DNA from: Rathayibacter sp. VKM Ac-2760
GTDB lineage: Bacteria; Actinomycetota; Actinomycetes; Actinomycetales; Microbacteriaceae
Length of the DNA stretch: 64,000 nt
Reading direction: 5' to 3'
Assembly (NCBI RefSeq): GCF_009834185.1
Contig: NZ_CP047173.1
Location: 62,001 to 126,000, forward strand
Shown here: positions 26,814 through 36,294 of the stretch, one piece after another
Position numbering within the stretch: position 1 is the stretch's first letter
Layout: every line of letters starts with the position of its first letter
Position numbers and translations under genes: made by a program
Notes under the pieces: generated by a model
What the model was told of the DNA's origin: nothing
Database searches by the model: none
What the model saw: only the letters and a program-made list of their open reading frames with translations

Positions 26814-27746
26814 ATGGCCTCCCTCTCCGCGCGCCTCGGCCTCGGCCTCGCCGCCGTCGGCCGCCCCGCCTACATCACCGCGGGCCGCGACGGCGACCTC
26901 GGGCCGCCCGAGCGGCGCAGCGTCGACGCCCTCCGCGCGCGCACGCACGAGCTGCTCGACACCGCGTGGGACCTCGGGGTGCGCTTCCTCGACGTCGCCC
27001 GCTCCTACGGGCGGGCCGAGGAGTTCCTCGGCGGCTGGCTCGCGGAGCACCCCGAGCGGCGGGCGGAGCTGACCGTCGAGTCGAAGTGGGGCTACGAGTA
27101 CGTCGGCGACTGGGCGATGGACGCCGCGGTGCACGAGCGCAAGGAGCACTCGGTCGCGATGCTCGAGCGCCAGTGGTCCGCGACGCTCGCGGCGCTCGGC
27201 AGCGCGCCCGACCGCTACCTCGTGCACTCGATCACCCCGGAGAGCCCGGCACTGACCGACCGGACGCTGCTCGACCGGCTGCGCGGGCTCGCCGGCTCGG
27301 GGGTCGTCGTCGGCCTCTCGACCAGCGGAGCGGAGCAGGCCCGCGTGATCCGGCTCGCTCAGGCGATCCCGGACTCGCCGTTCCGCGTCGTGCAGTCCAC
27401 CTGGAACCTGCTCGAGCGCTCGGCCGGAACGGCGCTCGCCGAGGTGCACGACGCGGGCTGGACGGTCGTGGTCAAGGAGGCGCTCGCGAACGGGCGGCTG
27501 GTGGGCGAGCGCGCGTCGGCCGCGCTGCGGCGGCTGCCGGGGGCGCCGGAGGACCTCGCGCTCGGCGCGGCGCTCGCGCAGCCGTGGGCGGACGTCGTGC
27601 TGAGCGGCGCGGCGACCCCCGGGCAGCTGCGGGAGAACCTGCGAGCACGAGCGGCGGCGCTGCCGGCGGCGCTGCCGGCGCTGGAGCTGCCGACACAGGA
27701 CGCCGCGGAGTACTGGGCCGAGCGCTCGGCGCTGCCCTGGCGCTGA
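26814..27746 (+). CDS. Aldo/keto reductase
   Basis: The 310-residue protein has the aldo/keto reductase catalytic tetrad in order: Asp60 (FLDVARSY), Tyr65, Lys91 (VESKWGY) and His138 (YLVHSI). The overall length and the late GLSTSG strand fit the (beta/alpha)8 family that reduces carbonyls with NADPH. ATG 26814 is preferred over an upstream GTG because it follows a -10-like box and begins the conserved barrel. It stands alone: the Ter train ends 94 bases upstream and a repeat array begins right after. The substrate cannot be told from the sequence. Confidence 0.88.
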   Translation: MASLSARLGLGLAAVGRPAYITAGRDGDLGPPERRSVDALRARTHELLDTAWDLGVRFLDVARSYGRAEEFLGGWLAEHPERRAELTVESKWGYEYVGDWAMDAAVHERKEHSVAMLERQWSATLAALGSAPDRYLVHSITPESPALTDRTLLDRLRGLAGSGVVVGLSTSGAEQARVIRLAQAIPDSPFRVVQSTWNLLERSAGTALAEVHDAGWTVVVKEALANGRLVGERASAALRRLPGAPEDLALGAALAQPWADVVLSGAATPGQLRENLRARAAALPAALPALELPTQDAAEYWAERSALPWR

Positions 27747-27764
27747 CGCGCGCGACGGCGGCCG

Positions 27765-28415
27765 GTGCGCCGGAGCGCCTCCGGCTCGTGGAACGACCTC
27801 CGGCTCGCGGTTTCGCGTGGTTCTGACGTGCCGGGGGTGATTTCGCGTGCTGGAGCTCGGGTAGTGAGCACCTCCGGCTCGTGGAATGACCCCCGGCTCG
27901 TGGTTTTGCGTCATTCTGGCGTGCCGGAGGTGGTTTCGCGTGCCCGAGGTGGGCGGAGTCGGGTTCGGCTCGCGGGATGACGTTCGGCTCGCGGATTCGT
28001 GCGGATTTCGCGTGCCCGAGGTGGTTTCGCGTGCCGGAACTCGGGAGTGAGCACCTCCGGCTCGTGAAATGAGGTTCGGCTCGTGGTTTCGCGTGGTTCT
28101 GGCGTGCCGGAGGTGGTTTCGCGTGCCGAAGGTGGGGCGGAGCCGGGTTCGGCTCGCGGAATGAGGTTCGGCTCGTCGTTTCGTGCAGTTCTGGCGTGCC
28201 GGAGGTGGTTTCGCGTGCCGAAGGTGGGGCGGAGTCGGGTTCGGCTCGCGGAATGAGGTTCGGCTCGTCGTTTCGTGCAGTTCTGGCGTGCCGGAGGTGG
28301 TTTCGCGTGCCGAAGGTGGGGCGGAGCCGGGTTCGGCTCGCGAAATGAGGTTCGGCTCGTGGTTTCGCGCGTTTCTGGCGTGCCGGAGCCGGTTTCGCGT
28401 GCCCGAGCTCGGCGG
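27765..28415. repeat. Array of seven 92-bp intergenic repeats (locus 1)
   Basis: Seven imperfect units start at 27781, 27874, 27965, 28057, 28149, 28241 and 28333, spaced 91-93 bases. Each holds the word (C/T)CGGCTCG twice near its left end, then GGCGTGCCGGAGGTGGTTTCGCG and GTGCCGAAGGTGG-like words. The two central units are almost identical. The left CTCCGGC(T)CG word and the CG(T)GCCGGAGG word are inverse complements, so each unit can fold. The repeats open long reading frames on the minus strand, but these shift frame with every unit and show no protein features. No spacers, so not CRISPR. Confidence 0.9.
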
Positions 28416-28563
28416 CGGCCGCCGCGTCCTCGCGCGGAGGACGCGCCTGTCACCAGACCCGACCCGCGACGCGCCGCGCGCCCCGCGACGGATCGACGCC
28501 CGAGGGGTTAGTCTGGAGCCAACGTCCGTCGAATCGCGCCACAGCAAGCCCTGGCGCTCCGGA

Positions 28564-28585
28564 CTTCCGCACTGTAGTGCGGAAG
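28564..28585. promoter_or_regulatory. 22-bp palindrome upstream of the secreted glycosidase gene
   Basis: CTTCCGCACT (28564-28573) and AGTGCGGAAG (28576-28585) form a perfect inverted repeat around GT. It lies about 76 bases upstream of a -35-like TTGACG, a position suited to a regulator binding site. No T-tract or nearby gene end suggests a terminator role. Confidence 0.5.
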
Positions 28586-28660
28586 AAGAGTGCGGCACCG
28601 CCCCTCCCGTCGGGCTGACCCCTCTCAGAGTGCTCTCAGACTGAGTCTTCCTCCGCCGCC

Positions 28661-28688
28661 TTGACGGCGCTCCTCCGCGGCTTAGCGT
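28661..28688 (+). promoter_or_regulatory. Candidate promoter of the secreted glycosidase gene
   Basis: TTGACG (28661-28666) and TAGCGT (28683-28688) are separated by 16 bases, about 85 bases before the ATG at 28774. The -35 is strong for a GC-rich actinobacterium. Confidence 0.5.
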
Positions 28689-28773
28689 GTCGTCCACGTC
28701 GCCCCTGCGACGCGTCCGCTCGCTCTCCCCCGGCGAGGGACCGGCTCTTCTGACGCTCTCTGCGGAGTACCCC

Positions 28774-31700
28774 ATGTCGCGTGCCCGAACAGTCCTCGCT
28801 CTCTCGATCGCCCTGATCGCGGGCACGCTCGTCGTGCCGGCCTGGGCGGTGGCGGACCCCGCCCCGACGACGCAGGTCGACGGCTTCGAGCGCGCCGATC
28901 CGGGCCTCTCGGCCGTCACCGGAACGGTGCAGGCGACCGCCTCCGCGGACTCCTCGGAGGGCGGCTCGGCGCTGGCCGTCGACTACGACGTGACCGCCGG
29001 GCTGGCCGAGCTGGCCTACGACCCGGTCGACGCCCCGGTCGTCCCGACGCCGGTCACGGCGCTCACGGTCGACCTCCAGGGCGACGGCTCGTACAACACG
29101 GTCTACCTGAGGGTGCGCGACGCGAGCGGCGAGACCTTCGTCCACCGCATCGACGCGATGCGGGCGACCGACTACCAGACCCTCACCGTCGACCTCACCG
29201 CCGAGCCGGCCGCGCGCGAGGGCGGCAACGCCGACGGCATCCTCGACGCCCCGCTGACCCTGGCCGGCGTGCTCGTGGTGCGCAACGGCGAGCAGCCGCC
29301 GACCGGCGCGTTCGTGCTCGACGACGTCCGCGCGGTGACCACGGGCTGGAGCCTCCCCGTCGCGGCGGCGCCGTTCGTCTCGCCGCAGGCCGGCGAGCAG
29401 GCGTCGTTCTCGTTCGAGGCCGCGACCGCGGGCGACTGGGAGCTGCGGCTGACCGGCGCCGACGGCCGCTCGCGCCTGCTCTCGGGCACCGCCGCCTCCG
29501 CCGGCACGACGACCGTGGACTGGGACGGCGAGGACGACCAGGGCGCCGCGATGTCCGGCGAGGTGCGCGGCGTCTTCCGCCAGGACTCCACGGCCGACGG
29601 CGTGCTCGGCGCCGGATCGACCACCGGGATCCCGCTGCTCGTCACGCTGGCCGGCGCCGACGACGCCGCGCTCACCGACCTCGTCGAGAGCTTCGACGCC
29701 GGCCCCGACGGCTGGGGCGTCGCCTCCGGCTCGGCGGTGCTGCGCCGCGCGACCGCGACCGGCCCCGCCGCCGCCGCGCGCACGCAGGGCTCGGACGCGC
29801 TCGCCGTGGACTACGACCTCGGCGCCGGGATGACCGAGATCTCCCGCACCGCCCCGCTCACCGCCGCCGACGGCCCGGTGACCGGGCTCAAGGTCGATCT
29901 GCGCGGCGACGGCAGCTACAACACCGTCTACGTCCGCCTCGCCGACGCGACGGGCGAGGTCTTCACCTACCGCCTCGACGCGATGCGGCACTCGACCTGG
30001 GCGACGATCCCGGTCGACCTCACCCAGGACCCCGTGCTCGCGGAGGGCGGCGACGCCGACTCCGTGCTCGATCTGCCGCTGACGCTCGCCGGCTTCTCGG
30101 TCGTGCGGAACGGCCAGCAGCCGGCGACCGGCACCTTCCTGCTCGACAATCTGCGGGTCGTCAGCAGCCGGTGGACGCTGCCCGTCTCGGACACCGAGTT
30201 CCTCGAGCCCGGCGCGGAGGCGACCCTCGGCTTCACCGCGGCCGGCGGCGGCGACTGGCGGATCGAGCTGCGCGACGGCCAGGGCCGCGCCCGCGACCTC
30301 ACCGGCACCGCGACCGCGGCCGGCGACGTCTCGGCGGTCTTCGACGGCACGGCCGGCGACGGCACGGCGATGCAGGGGCCGATCAGCAGCACCTTCCTGC
30401 AGGACTCGACGCCCGACGGCACGATCGACCAGCCGCGCACCCGCTCGGCGACGCCGATCCTGTTGACCGCCGCGGCCGCGGATCCGATCACGGCGACCCT
30501 GGTCGAGGGCTTCGAGACCGCGGCCTCCGGCTGGCGGGTCGCGCTCGGCAGCGGCACGGTCTCGACCACGACGCAGCGCACCGAGGGCGCGCAGGCGCAG
30601 CGGATCGACTACGACCTCTCGAACGGACTGCTCGAGACCGTGCAGGGCACCCCGGCGACGGTGCTGACCGCGCCGGCCCGCGGACTGCGGATCGACCTGC
30701 GCGGCGACGCGAGCTACAACACGGTCTACGCCCGGCTGCACGACGCGACCGGCGAGACCTACACCTACCGGCTCGACGCGATGCGCTCGACGTCCTGGGC
30801 GACGGTCGACGTCGATCTCACGGGGGCCCCGGCGGCGGTCGAGGGCGGCGACGGGAACCAGGTGCTCGACCTGCCGGTCACGCTCAGCGGCTTCCTGGTG
30901 GTGCGCAACGGCAACCAGCCGGCCGTCGGCTCGGTGACGCTCGACAACCTGCGCGTCCTGACCTCCGGCTGGTCGATGCCCGTCTCCTCCACCGACTTCT
31001 TCACCCCGGCCTCCTCGGAGACCATGACGGTCGACTTCACGGCGAGCGGCCCCGGCGACTACGAGCTCCGGCTCGGCGACGCCGACGGGCGCACGCGGAC
31101 CGTCACCGGCGAGGCCGCGGCGGCGGGCCCCGTCTCGGTGCCGCTGGACGGCTCCGACGACGCGGGAGCGATGATGCGCGGCGACATCGACGCGGTCTTC
31201 GCGCACGACGACTCGGCCGACGGCACGATGGCGGCCAACCCCGCGCGCAGCGGCACGGCGGTGCTGCTCACCGTCGCCGACACCGACTCCGACGCCGCGG
31301 TCGCCGAGTCGTTCGACACCGGTGGCGCCGACTGGGTCCGCGCCGCGGGCACCGTCACGCCGACCACCTCGACCACGCGGACGGAGGGCTCGGGCGCGCT
31401 GAAGCTCAGCTACGACCTGACCCGGGGCGACGCCGAGACGGAGGCGAAGACGACTCCGGAGGCGCTGCTCACCCAGCCCGCCTCCGCGCTCAAGCTCGAC
31501 GTGCTCGGCGACGGCAGCTGGAACACCGTCTTCCTCAAGCTGCGCGACGCGACGGGCGAGATGTTCCTCTACCGCGTGGACGCGCTGAGCCTCTCGCGCT
31601 GGACGACGGCGACGATCGACCTCCGGGCGCCGGCCGCGGACACGCACCTCGGCAACGAGGACGGCGTGCTCGACTACCCGGTCTCGCTGGTGCGGGTCAA

Positions 31701-34044
31701 CATCGTCCGCAACGGCGCATCGGCCCCGGCCACCGGCTCCGTGACGCTCGACAACCTGCGGATCGTGGACAAGGACTGGACGCTGCCGACGGCGAGCAGC
31801 GAGCGGTTCTCGCGGGAGAACGCGGCCACGACGACGGTCCGCTTCTCGGCGGGAGCACCGGGCGACTACGCGCTGACGCTCGCCGACAACGGCGGCCGCA
31901 CCCGCAGCTACACCGGCACCGCGAGGGCGGCCGGACCGGTGAGCGTGGTCTGGGACGGCACCGACGGCTCCGGAGCGGGCATGGCCGGCAGCGTCTCGGC
32001 GCGGCTGGCCTGGGACTCCACCCCGGACGGAGCGCTCACGGGCGCCGCGACCGCCGCGCAGCCCTACCTGACCGGCGTCAGCGCGAAGGCGACCGAGGCG
32101 TCGCCGACCTCGATCAGCGGCATCAACAGCTTCCTCACCGAGCAGGACTCGCCCGTCGAGGCGGACCGCCAGGCGGCGCTGCTCGAGGACGCCTCGGTGC
32201 GCTGGGCCCGCGAGGAGTTCGAGTGGAAGCGCATCGAGCCGCGGCGCGGCTTCTACGACTGGGCGAAGTTCGACCAGGCCGTGGCGATCAGCCGGGCGCG
32301 CAACGTCGACATGATCGGCAAGCTCGCCTACTCGGCGCCGTGGGCCTCCTCGGCTCCCGCCGGGACCGCGGCCGACGTCGCCCAGTACTACCCGCCGTCG
32401 GACACCGCGGCCTTCGCGGCCTACGCGGCGGCGACCGTCGAGCGCTACAAGGACCGCGTGCACGTCTGGGAGGTCTGGAACGAGCCGAACACCGACTACT
32501 ACTGGCGCGGCGGGACCGCCCAGCAGTACGGCGCGCTGCTGAAGGCCGCGTACACCGCGATCAAGGCGGCGGACCCCACGGCGACCGTGCTCGTGGGCGG
32601 GCTGGACCAGTTCAGCGACCCGTTCATGCAGGGTGTGCTGGACGCCGGGGCCGGCGACTCCTACGACGGGCTCGCCATCCACACCTACGCCGTCTCGGGC
32701 GCCCCCGAGGTCAGCGCGATCCCCACCTACCTCGACGCGGCGGAGGCGTTCCTCGCCCGGACCTCGCCGGAGCGGAGCCTGTGGATCACCGAGGTCAGCT
32801 GGGCGACCTGCGGGAGCTGCGCGCACGCGACGAGCGAGGCCGACCAGGCCGCGTTCCTCTCGCGCTCGTACCTCGACGCGGCGGCCAGGGGGATCCGGGC
32901 GATCGCCTGGTACAACCTCGTCGGTGGGTCCGATCAGGAGAACTTCCTCGACACCTACGCGGTGACGGAGAAGTCGGGCCGGCTGAAGCCGGCGTACACC
33001 GCGCTCAAGGACGTCGGCGCGATCCTCGCCGAGGGCACGGCGGTCGGCCGGGCGGGAGCGACGGCGGCCTCGGCGCCGGTCAGGGCGGACGACTTCGGCA
33101 CCCTGTCGAAGTTCGCGGTGGCGCCGATCGGCGGCGGCAGCGCGACCCTCGCCACGACGTCGACCAACTACTCCGGAGCCGCCTCGCTGAAGCTCGACTA
33201 CGCCTTCTCCGGCTCGTCGAAGGGGGCGCAGATCCAGACCAGCCGGCCGCTGACCGGCTCGCCGACCGCGGTCTCGGTCTGGGTGAACGGCGACGCGAGC
33301 GCCAGCCCGGTCTACCTCAAGATCACGGACGCCACCGGCGAGACCTTCCAGGGCCTGGTCGGCAACGCCGGGGCGCCGGGCTGGGAGAAGATGACCCTCT
33401 TCTCCGACGGGCTCAACCCGAACTACAGCCACTCGGGCGGCGACGACGACGGAGTGTGGGACTACCCGGTCAAGCTCACCGACATGTTCGTCTACAAGAG
33501 CACCTCGGGCGTCACCGCCGGCACGATCCTGATCGACGACCTGACAGCCGACTACGGGGTGAACCTCCACGGCACGGTCTTCCACACGCCGACCGAGACG
33601 ATCCAGGCGGTCTACACCGCGGGCCCCTCGACCGCCTCGATGCAGGTCTCGGGGACGCAGGCCTCGGTGCTCACCGCGGGCGGCCGCTCGGCGCTCGCCG
33701 TCTCGGACGCGCACTCGAGCGTGACGCTCGGGAAGCTCCCGACCTTCGTCGCCTCGGGCTTCGGGGTGTCGCCGCAGAGCGGGCCGCGGGGCAGCACCGT
33801 CACCCTCGACTGGCTGACCCCCGACGCCGCGATCAGCACCGTCGTGGCGCAGAAGGCGAACGGCTCCTCGGTCAAGACGCTCGCCTCGAACAAGGAGTAC
33901 CTGTCGGGCCGGCAGACGATCAGCTGGGACGGCAAGCTCTCGAACGGGACGGTCGCGCCGGCCGGCGGCTACCTGATGCGGATCACCACCGTCACGCTCG
34001 ACGGGCGCACGGTGGTGACGAAGGTGCCGTTCACGCTCACCTGA
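28774..34044 (+). CDS. Secreted multidomain glycoside hydrolase (clan GH-A, GH39/GH5-like) with five lectin-like modules
   Basis: The 1756-residue protein starts with a signal peptide (MSRARTVLALSIALIAGT...AWA). Four ~270-residue repeats follow, each with a GDGSYNTVY-type signature (residues ~103, 378, 644, 912) and a FlgD-like Ig segment (GDWELRL...WDG). A TIM-barrel glycosidase domain (about 1105-1425) carries WNEPN with the probable acid/base Glu1237 and WITEVSW with the probable nucleophile Glu1340. A fifth carbohydrate-binding-like copy and a FlgD-like Ig domain end the protein. There is no membrane anchor, so it is probably released. It stands at the edge of a polysaccharide locus and may trim or release that polymer. 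Confidence 0.85.
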   Translation: MSRARTVLALSIALIAGTLVVPAWAVADPAPTTQVDGFERADPGLSAVTGTVQATASADSSEGGSALAVDYDVTAGLAELAYDPVDAPVVPTPVTALTVDLQGDGSYNTVYLRVRDASGETFVHRIDAMRATDYQTLTVDLTAEPAAREGGNADGILDAPLTLAGVLVVRNGEQPPTGAFVLDDVRAVTTGWSLPVAAAPFVSPQAGEQASFSFEAATAGDWELRLTGADGRSRLLSGTAASAGTTTVDWDGEDDQGAAMSGEVRGVFRQDSTADGVLGAGSTTGIPLLVTLAGADDAALTDLVESFDAGPDGWGVASGSAVLRRATATGPAAAARTQGSDALAVDYDLGAGMTEISRTAPLTAADGPVTGLKVDLRGDGSYNTVYVRLADATGEVFTYRLDAMRHSTWATIPVDLTQDPVLAEGGDADSVLDLPLTLAGFSVVRNGQQPATGTFLLDNLRVVSSRWTLPVSDTEFLEPGAEATLGFTAAGGGDWRIELRDGQGRARDLTGTATAAGDVSAVFDGTAGDGTAMQGPISSTFLQDSTPDGTIDQPRTRSATPILLTAAAADPITATLVEGFETAASGWRVALGSGTVSTTTQRTEGAQAQRIDYDLSNGLLETVQGTPATVLTAPARGLRIDLRGDASYNTVYARLHDATGETYTYRLDAMRSTSWATVDVDLTGAPAAVEGGDGNQVLDLPVTLSGFLVVRNGNQPAVGSVTLDNLRVLTSGWSMPVSSTDFFTPASSETMTVDFTASGPGDYELRLGDADGRTRTVTGEAAAAGPVSVPLDGSDDAGAMMRGDIDAVFAHDDSADGTMAANPARSGTAVLLTVADTDSDAAVAESFDTGGADWVRAAGTVTPTTSTTRTEGSGALKLSYDLTRGDAETEAKTTPEALLTQPASALKLDVLGDGSWNTVFLKLRDATGEMFLYRVDALSLSRWTTATIDLRAPAADTHLGNEDGVLDYPVSLVRVNIVRNGASAPATGSVTLDNLRIVDKDWTLPTASSERFSRENAATTTVRFSAGAPGDYALTLADNGGRTRSYTGTARAAGPVSVVWDGTDGSGAGMAGSVSARLAWDSTPDGALTGAATAAQPYLTGVSAKATEASPTSISGINSFLTEQDSPVEADRQAALLEDASVRWAREEFEWKRIEPRRGFYDWAKFDQAVAISRARNVDMIGKLAYSAPWASSAPAGTAADVAQYYPPSDTAAFAAYAAATVERYKDRVHVWEVWNEPNTDYYWRGGTAQQYGALLKAAYTAIKAADPTATVLVGGLDQFSDPFMQGVLDAGAGDSYDGLAIHTYAVSGAPEVSAIPTYLDAAEAFLARTSPERSLWITEVSWATCGSCAHATSEADQAAFLSRSYLDAAARGIRAIAWYNLVGGSDQENFLDTYAVTEKSGRLKPAYTALKDVGAILAEGTAVGRAGATAASAPVRADDFGTLSKFAVAPIGGGSATLATTSTNYSGAASLKLDYAFSGSSKGAQIQTSRPLTGSPTAVSVWVNGDASASPVYLKITDATGETFQGLVGNAGAPGWEKMTLFSDGLNPNYSHSGGDDDGVWDYPVKLTDMFVYKSTSGVTAGTILIDDLTADYGVNLHGTVFHTPTETIQAVYTAGPSTASMQVSGTQASVLTAGGRSALAVSDAHSSVTLGKLPTFVASGFGVSPQSGPRGSTVTLDWLTPDAAISTVVAQKANGSSVKTLASNKEYLSGRQTISWDGKLSNGTVAPAGGYLMRITTVTLDGRTVVTKVPFTLT

Positions 34045-34100
34045 TCCGCGCTCACCTGATCCACGCTCACCTGAGCGGGCCGCCGCGGCGGCCGGGAGCC

Positions 34101-35090
34101 TCACCTCGGCAGGAGGAGGGGCTCCCGGTCGCGGGTGAGCGGGGCGGCCCGGAGCGCGGCCGCGTAGACCCGGAAGCGGTGGATCTGCGCGGCCGCGCTC
34201 TCCGCTCGCCCGGGCCGGCGGCCGGCGACGGTGAACCAGAGCATCCGGCCGCGCATCCCGGCGAGGACCACCGCGCGCCAGAGCCGCTGCTGGACGTCGC
34301 CGCGGGCCATCCGCCAGCCGTAGAGATCGAACAGGTTGACGATCCAGGCGGTGCCGACCCGGCCGTCGACGCCGCTGGACGAGCCGCCCATCGCGTGCAG
34401 CGCGTGCAGCCGCGGATCGAGGACGACCCGCAGCCCCTCGGCACGGATGCGCAGGCAGAACTCGACGTCCTCGGCGTACATGAACCAGCGGTCGCTCAGC
34501 CCGCCGATCCGCCGCCAGAGCGCGAGCGGCACCATCAGGCAGCCGCCGCTCACCCAGTCGACGTCGCGCGGGCCGCCCGGCAGATCGGCGGCGAAGAGGT
34601 AGTGGCCCTCGAGCGAGCGGACGCGGCGGCCCAGGCGCGACAGCCCGGACTGGTGCAGGAACATCTTCGCGATGCTGGGCGCGTGACCGGCCGCGACGAT
34701 CACGACCTCCTCGCCCTCGTTCTCGAGCAGCGGGGAGACCGCGCCGACCGACGGGTCCTCGTCCAGGAGCGCCGACAGGGCCGTCACCGCGGTGGCGGAG
34801 ATCTGCGCGTCGGGATTGAGCAGCAGCAGGTTGCGGCCCTTCGCGTGCGCGGCGCCGAGGTTGACGGCGCGGGAGAAGCCGGCGTTCTCGGTGTTCTCGA
34901 TCAGGCGCACCCAGGGGTACTCGGCGCGGAGCACGGCGACGGTGTCGTCCCGGGAGAGGTTGTCGACGACGAGGACCTCGAGGCCGGCGGGCGCCCCGCC
35001 GCCCACGGCCAGGGCGTCGAGGCAGGAGCGGATCACGCCGACGCTGTCGTAGGTGACGACGACGACGGAGACGGCGGGCGCTGCGGTCAC
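34101..35090 (-). CDS. Family 2 glycosyltransferase (WbbL/rhamnosyltransferase-like)
   Basis: The 329-residue protein has a GT-A fold: SVVVVTYDS, VDNLSRDDT, LLLLNPDAQ as the DxD-like metal motif, then SGGCLMVP and YAEDVEFCLR, an order typical of rhamnosyltransferase-like GT2 enzymes. No membrane helix is obvious, so it is likely cytosolic and membrane-associated, adding a sugar to a lipid-linked repeat unit. The GTG at 35090 overlaps the stop of the neighbouring GT4 gene (GTGA), so the two are co-translated. It runs opposite to and converges on the secreted glycosidase gene. Confidence 0.88.
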   Translation of the reverse strand: MTAAPAVSVVVVTYDSVGVIRSCLDALAVGGGAPAGLEVLVVDNLSRDDTVAVLRAEYPWVRLIENTENAGFSRAVNLGAAHAKGRNLLLLNPDAQISATAVTALSALLDEDPSVGAVSPLLENEGEEVVIVAAGHAPSIAKMFLHQSGLSRLGRRVRSLEGHYLFAADLPGGPRDVDWVSGGCLMVPLALWRRIGGLSDRWFMYAEDVEFCLRIRAEGLRVVLDPRLHALHAMGGSSSGVDGRVGTAWIVNLFDLYGWRMARGDVQQRLWRAVVLAGMRGRMLWFTVAGRRPGRAESAAAQIHRFRVYAAALRAAPLTRDREPLLLPR

Positions 35091-36181
35091 GGCAGGACCT
35101 CCAGGACGGCGGAGCGCAGGCGGTGCACGACGCCCTCCCAGGTGTAGCGCTCGAGCACCGACGCGGGGTCGGTGGCCGGCTCCGGCCGGTCGACGAGCTC
35201 GCGCATCGCCGCGGCGATCGCCCGCCGGTCGAGCGGATCGACGAGGCGCGCCTGGTCGCCGAGGATCTCGCGGAAGACGGGGATGTCGCTCGCCAGGATC
35301 GGCGCTCCGGCCGCGAGGGCCTCGAGCGTCGGCATGCCGAAGCCCTCGTCGAGGGTGAGGAACACGAACAGCGCGGCGCTCTCGTAGAGCCAGCGCAGCT
35401 CCTCCGTCGAGACGCGGCCGAGCAGGCGGACCGAGCCGTCCCGGCGGGCCGCCTCGGCGGCGGGGCTCAGCGTCGGGCCGAGGCCGGACGCCTCGCCGAC
35501 GACGAGCAGCGGGAAGGAGGGGGAGAGGACGCCGGAGTCCAGGGCCGCCTCGATCGTGGTCACGAGGTTCTTCCGGGCGTTGAGGCGCCCGACCGCGAGC
35601 AGGAAGCCGTCGAGGTCGCCGAGACCGGCCGGGGCGAGGGGTCCCGCGGCCGCGAAGCCGCGGTTGAGGCCGAGCCCGATCGGGACCGCCGCGCGGGCCG
35701 CGGAGGTGCGGACGATCCGCCGCGCCTCGGAGGCGCTGCTCGTCACGACCAGGTCCGCGCGCCGGACGCTCGCCGGCATCAGCGCGAAGTAGGCGCGCTC
35801 CTTCGCGGTGAACCACTGCGGGTCGCTCCGGAAGAGGAAGTCGTGCACGAAGACCGCCGAGCGCCCGAGCAGCGGGGTGAAGTTGTGGCTGATCGTGATG
35901 TCGGGCCGGAACCGGGCGGCCAGCAGGCCGAGCTCGAGGATCGCGCTGACGCCGTGCGGGCGCAGCCGGGTGCCGACGACGGGGATCGAGGAGCCGAGCT
36001 CCGCGCGGGCCGCGGACACCCCTCTCAGAGGGACGGCGAGGGCGAGGGAGTCGTCGGGGAACTCCTTCTGCCAGGTGAGCACTATCTCGCGCTGCACCTC
36101 TCGGTTCGAGATCGGCCCCTCTGTCCACCAATTGCCGTCGAACAGGACGCGGACGCCTCTCCCGGCATTCGACTCCGGCAT
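35087..36181 (-). CDS. Family 4 glycosyltransferase
   Basis: The 364-residue protein has GT-B features: an N-terminal VRVLFDGNWWTEG strand, LAVGRLNARKN at the donor-domain start, and EGFGMPTLEALAAGAPILAS, the sugar-nucleotide-binding ExFGxxxxE segment. ATG 36181 is chosen because the family homology begins right after it; an in-frame upstream extension is basic and unstructured. It is the first gene of a minus-strand pair with the GT2 gene and faces the Pr6Pr-like gene across a 266-base divergent region with two 20-bp direct repeats. Likely role: assembly of the exopolysaccharide repeat. Confidence 0.87.
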   Translation of the reverse strand: MPESNAGRGVRVLFDGNWWTEGPISNREVQREIVLTWQKEFPDDSLALAVPLRGVSAARAELGSSIPVVGTRLRPHGVSAILELGLLAARFRPDITISHNFTPLLGRSAVFVHDFLFRSDPQWFTAKERAYFALMPASVRRADLVVTSSASEARRIVRTSAARAAVPIGLGLNRGFAAAGPLAPAGLGDLDGFLLAVGRLNARKNLVTTIEAALDSGVLSPSFPLLVVGEASGLGPTLSPAAEAARRDGSVRLLGRVSTEELRWLYESAALFVFLTLDEGFGMPTLEALAAGAPILASDIPVFREILGDQARLVDPLDRRAIAAAMRELVDRPEPATDPASVLERYTWEGVVHRLRSAVLEVLP

Positions 36182-36230
36182 CCGGCTCCTTATCGGCGAC
36201 GTCCTTCTCGCCCGCTTAGCGCGAATCGAC

Positions 36231-36294
36231 GGGAATGGTTGCGTGATCATCCGGACGACCTTCGGCTGAAATCGGGGAATGGTTGCGCGATCAT
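36231..36294. promoter_or_regulatory. Two 20-bp direct repeats in a divergent promoter region
   Basis: Twenty-base words starting GGGAATGGTTGCG and ending GATCAT occur at 36231-36250 and 36275-36294 with one difference. Their starts are 44 bases apart, about four helical turns, so a protein could bind both on one face. They lie between the divergent GT4 and Pr6Pr-like genes. Just downstream, GACTCGAGAA is also repeated with a 12-base period (about 36328-36350). Confidence 0.55.

Noticed and set aside
27765..28415. CRISPR array
   Set aside because: The units repeat along their entire 92-base length; there are no unique spacers of constant size and no cas genes nearby.
27747..28640. Insertion sequence or transposon remnant
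   Set aside because: No transposase-like frame, target-site duplication or terminal inverted repeats around the repeat array.
26694..28919. Long minus-strand protein of repeated RETTSGTPEPRE type
   Set aside because: It is the complement of the 92-bp repeats plus the aldo/keto reductase gene; the repeat period is not a multiple of 3, there is no start signal and the composition is not protein-like. The same holds for the minus-strand frame at 53758-54543.
28636..34104. 1822-codon minus-strand open frame opposite the glycosidase
   Set aside because: High GC removes stops from the antisense frame. It is Arg/Gly/Ala-rich with no domain, while the + strand frame has a signal peptide, repeats and catalytic motifs.
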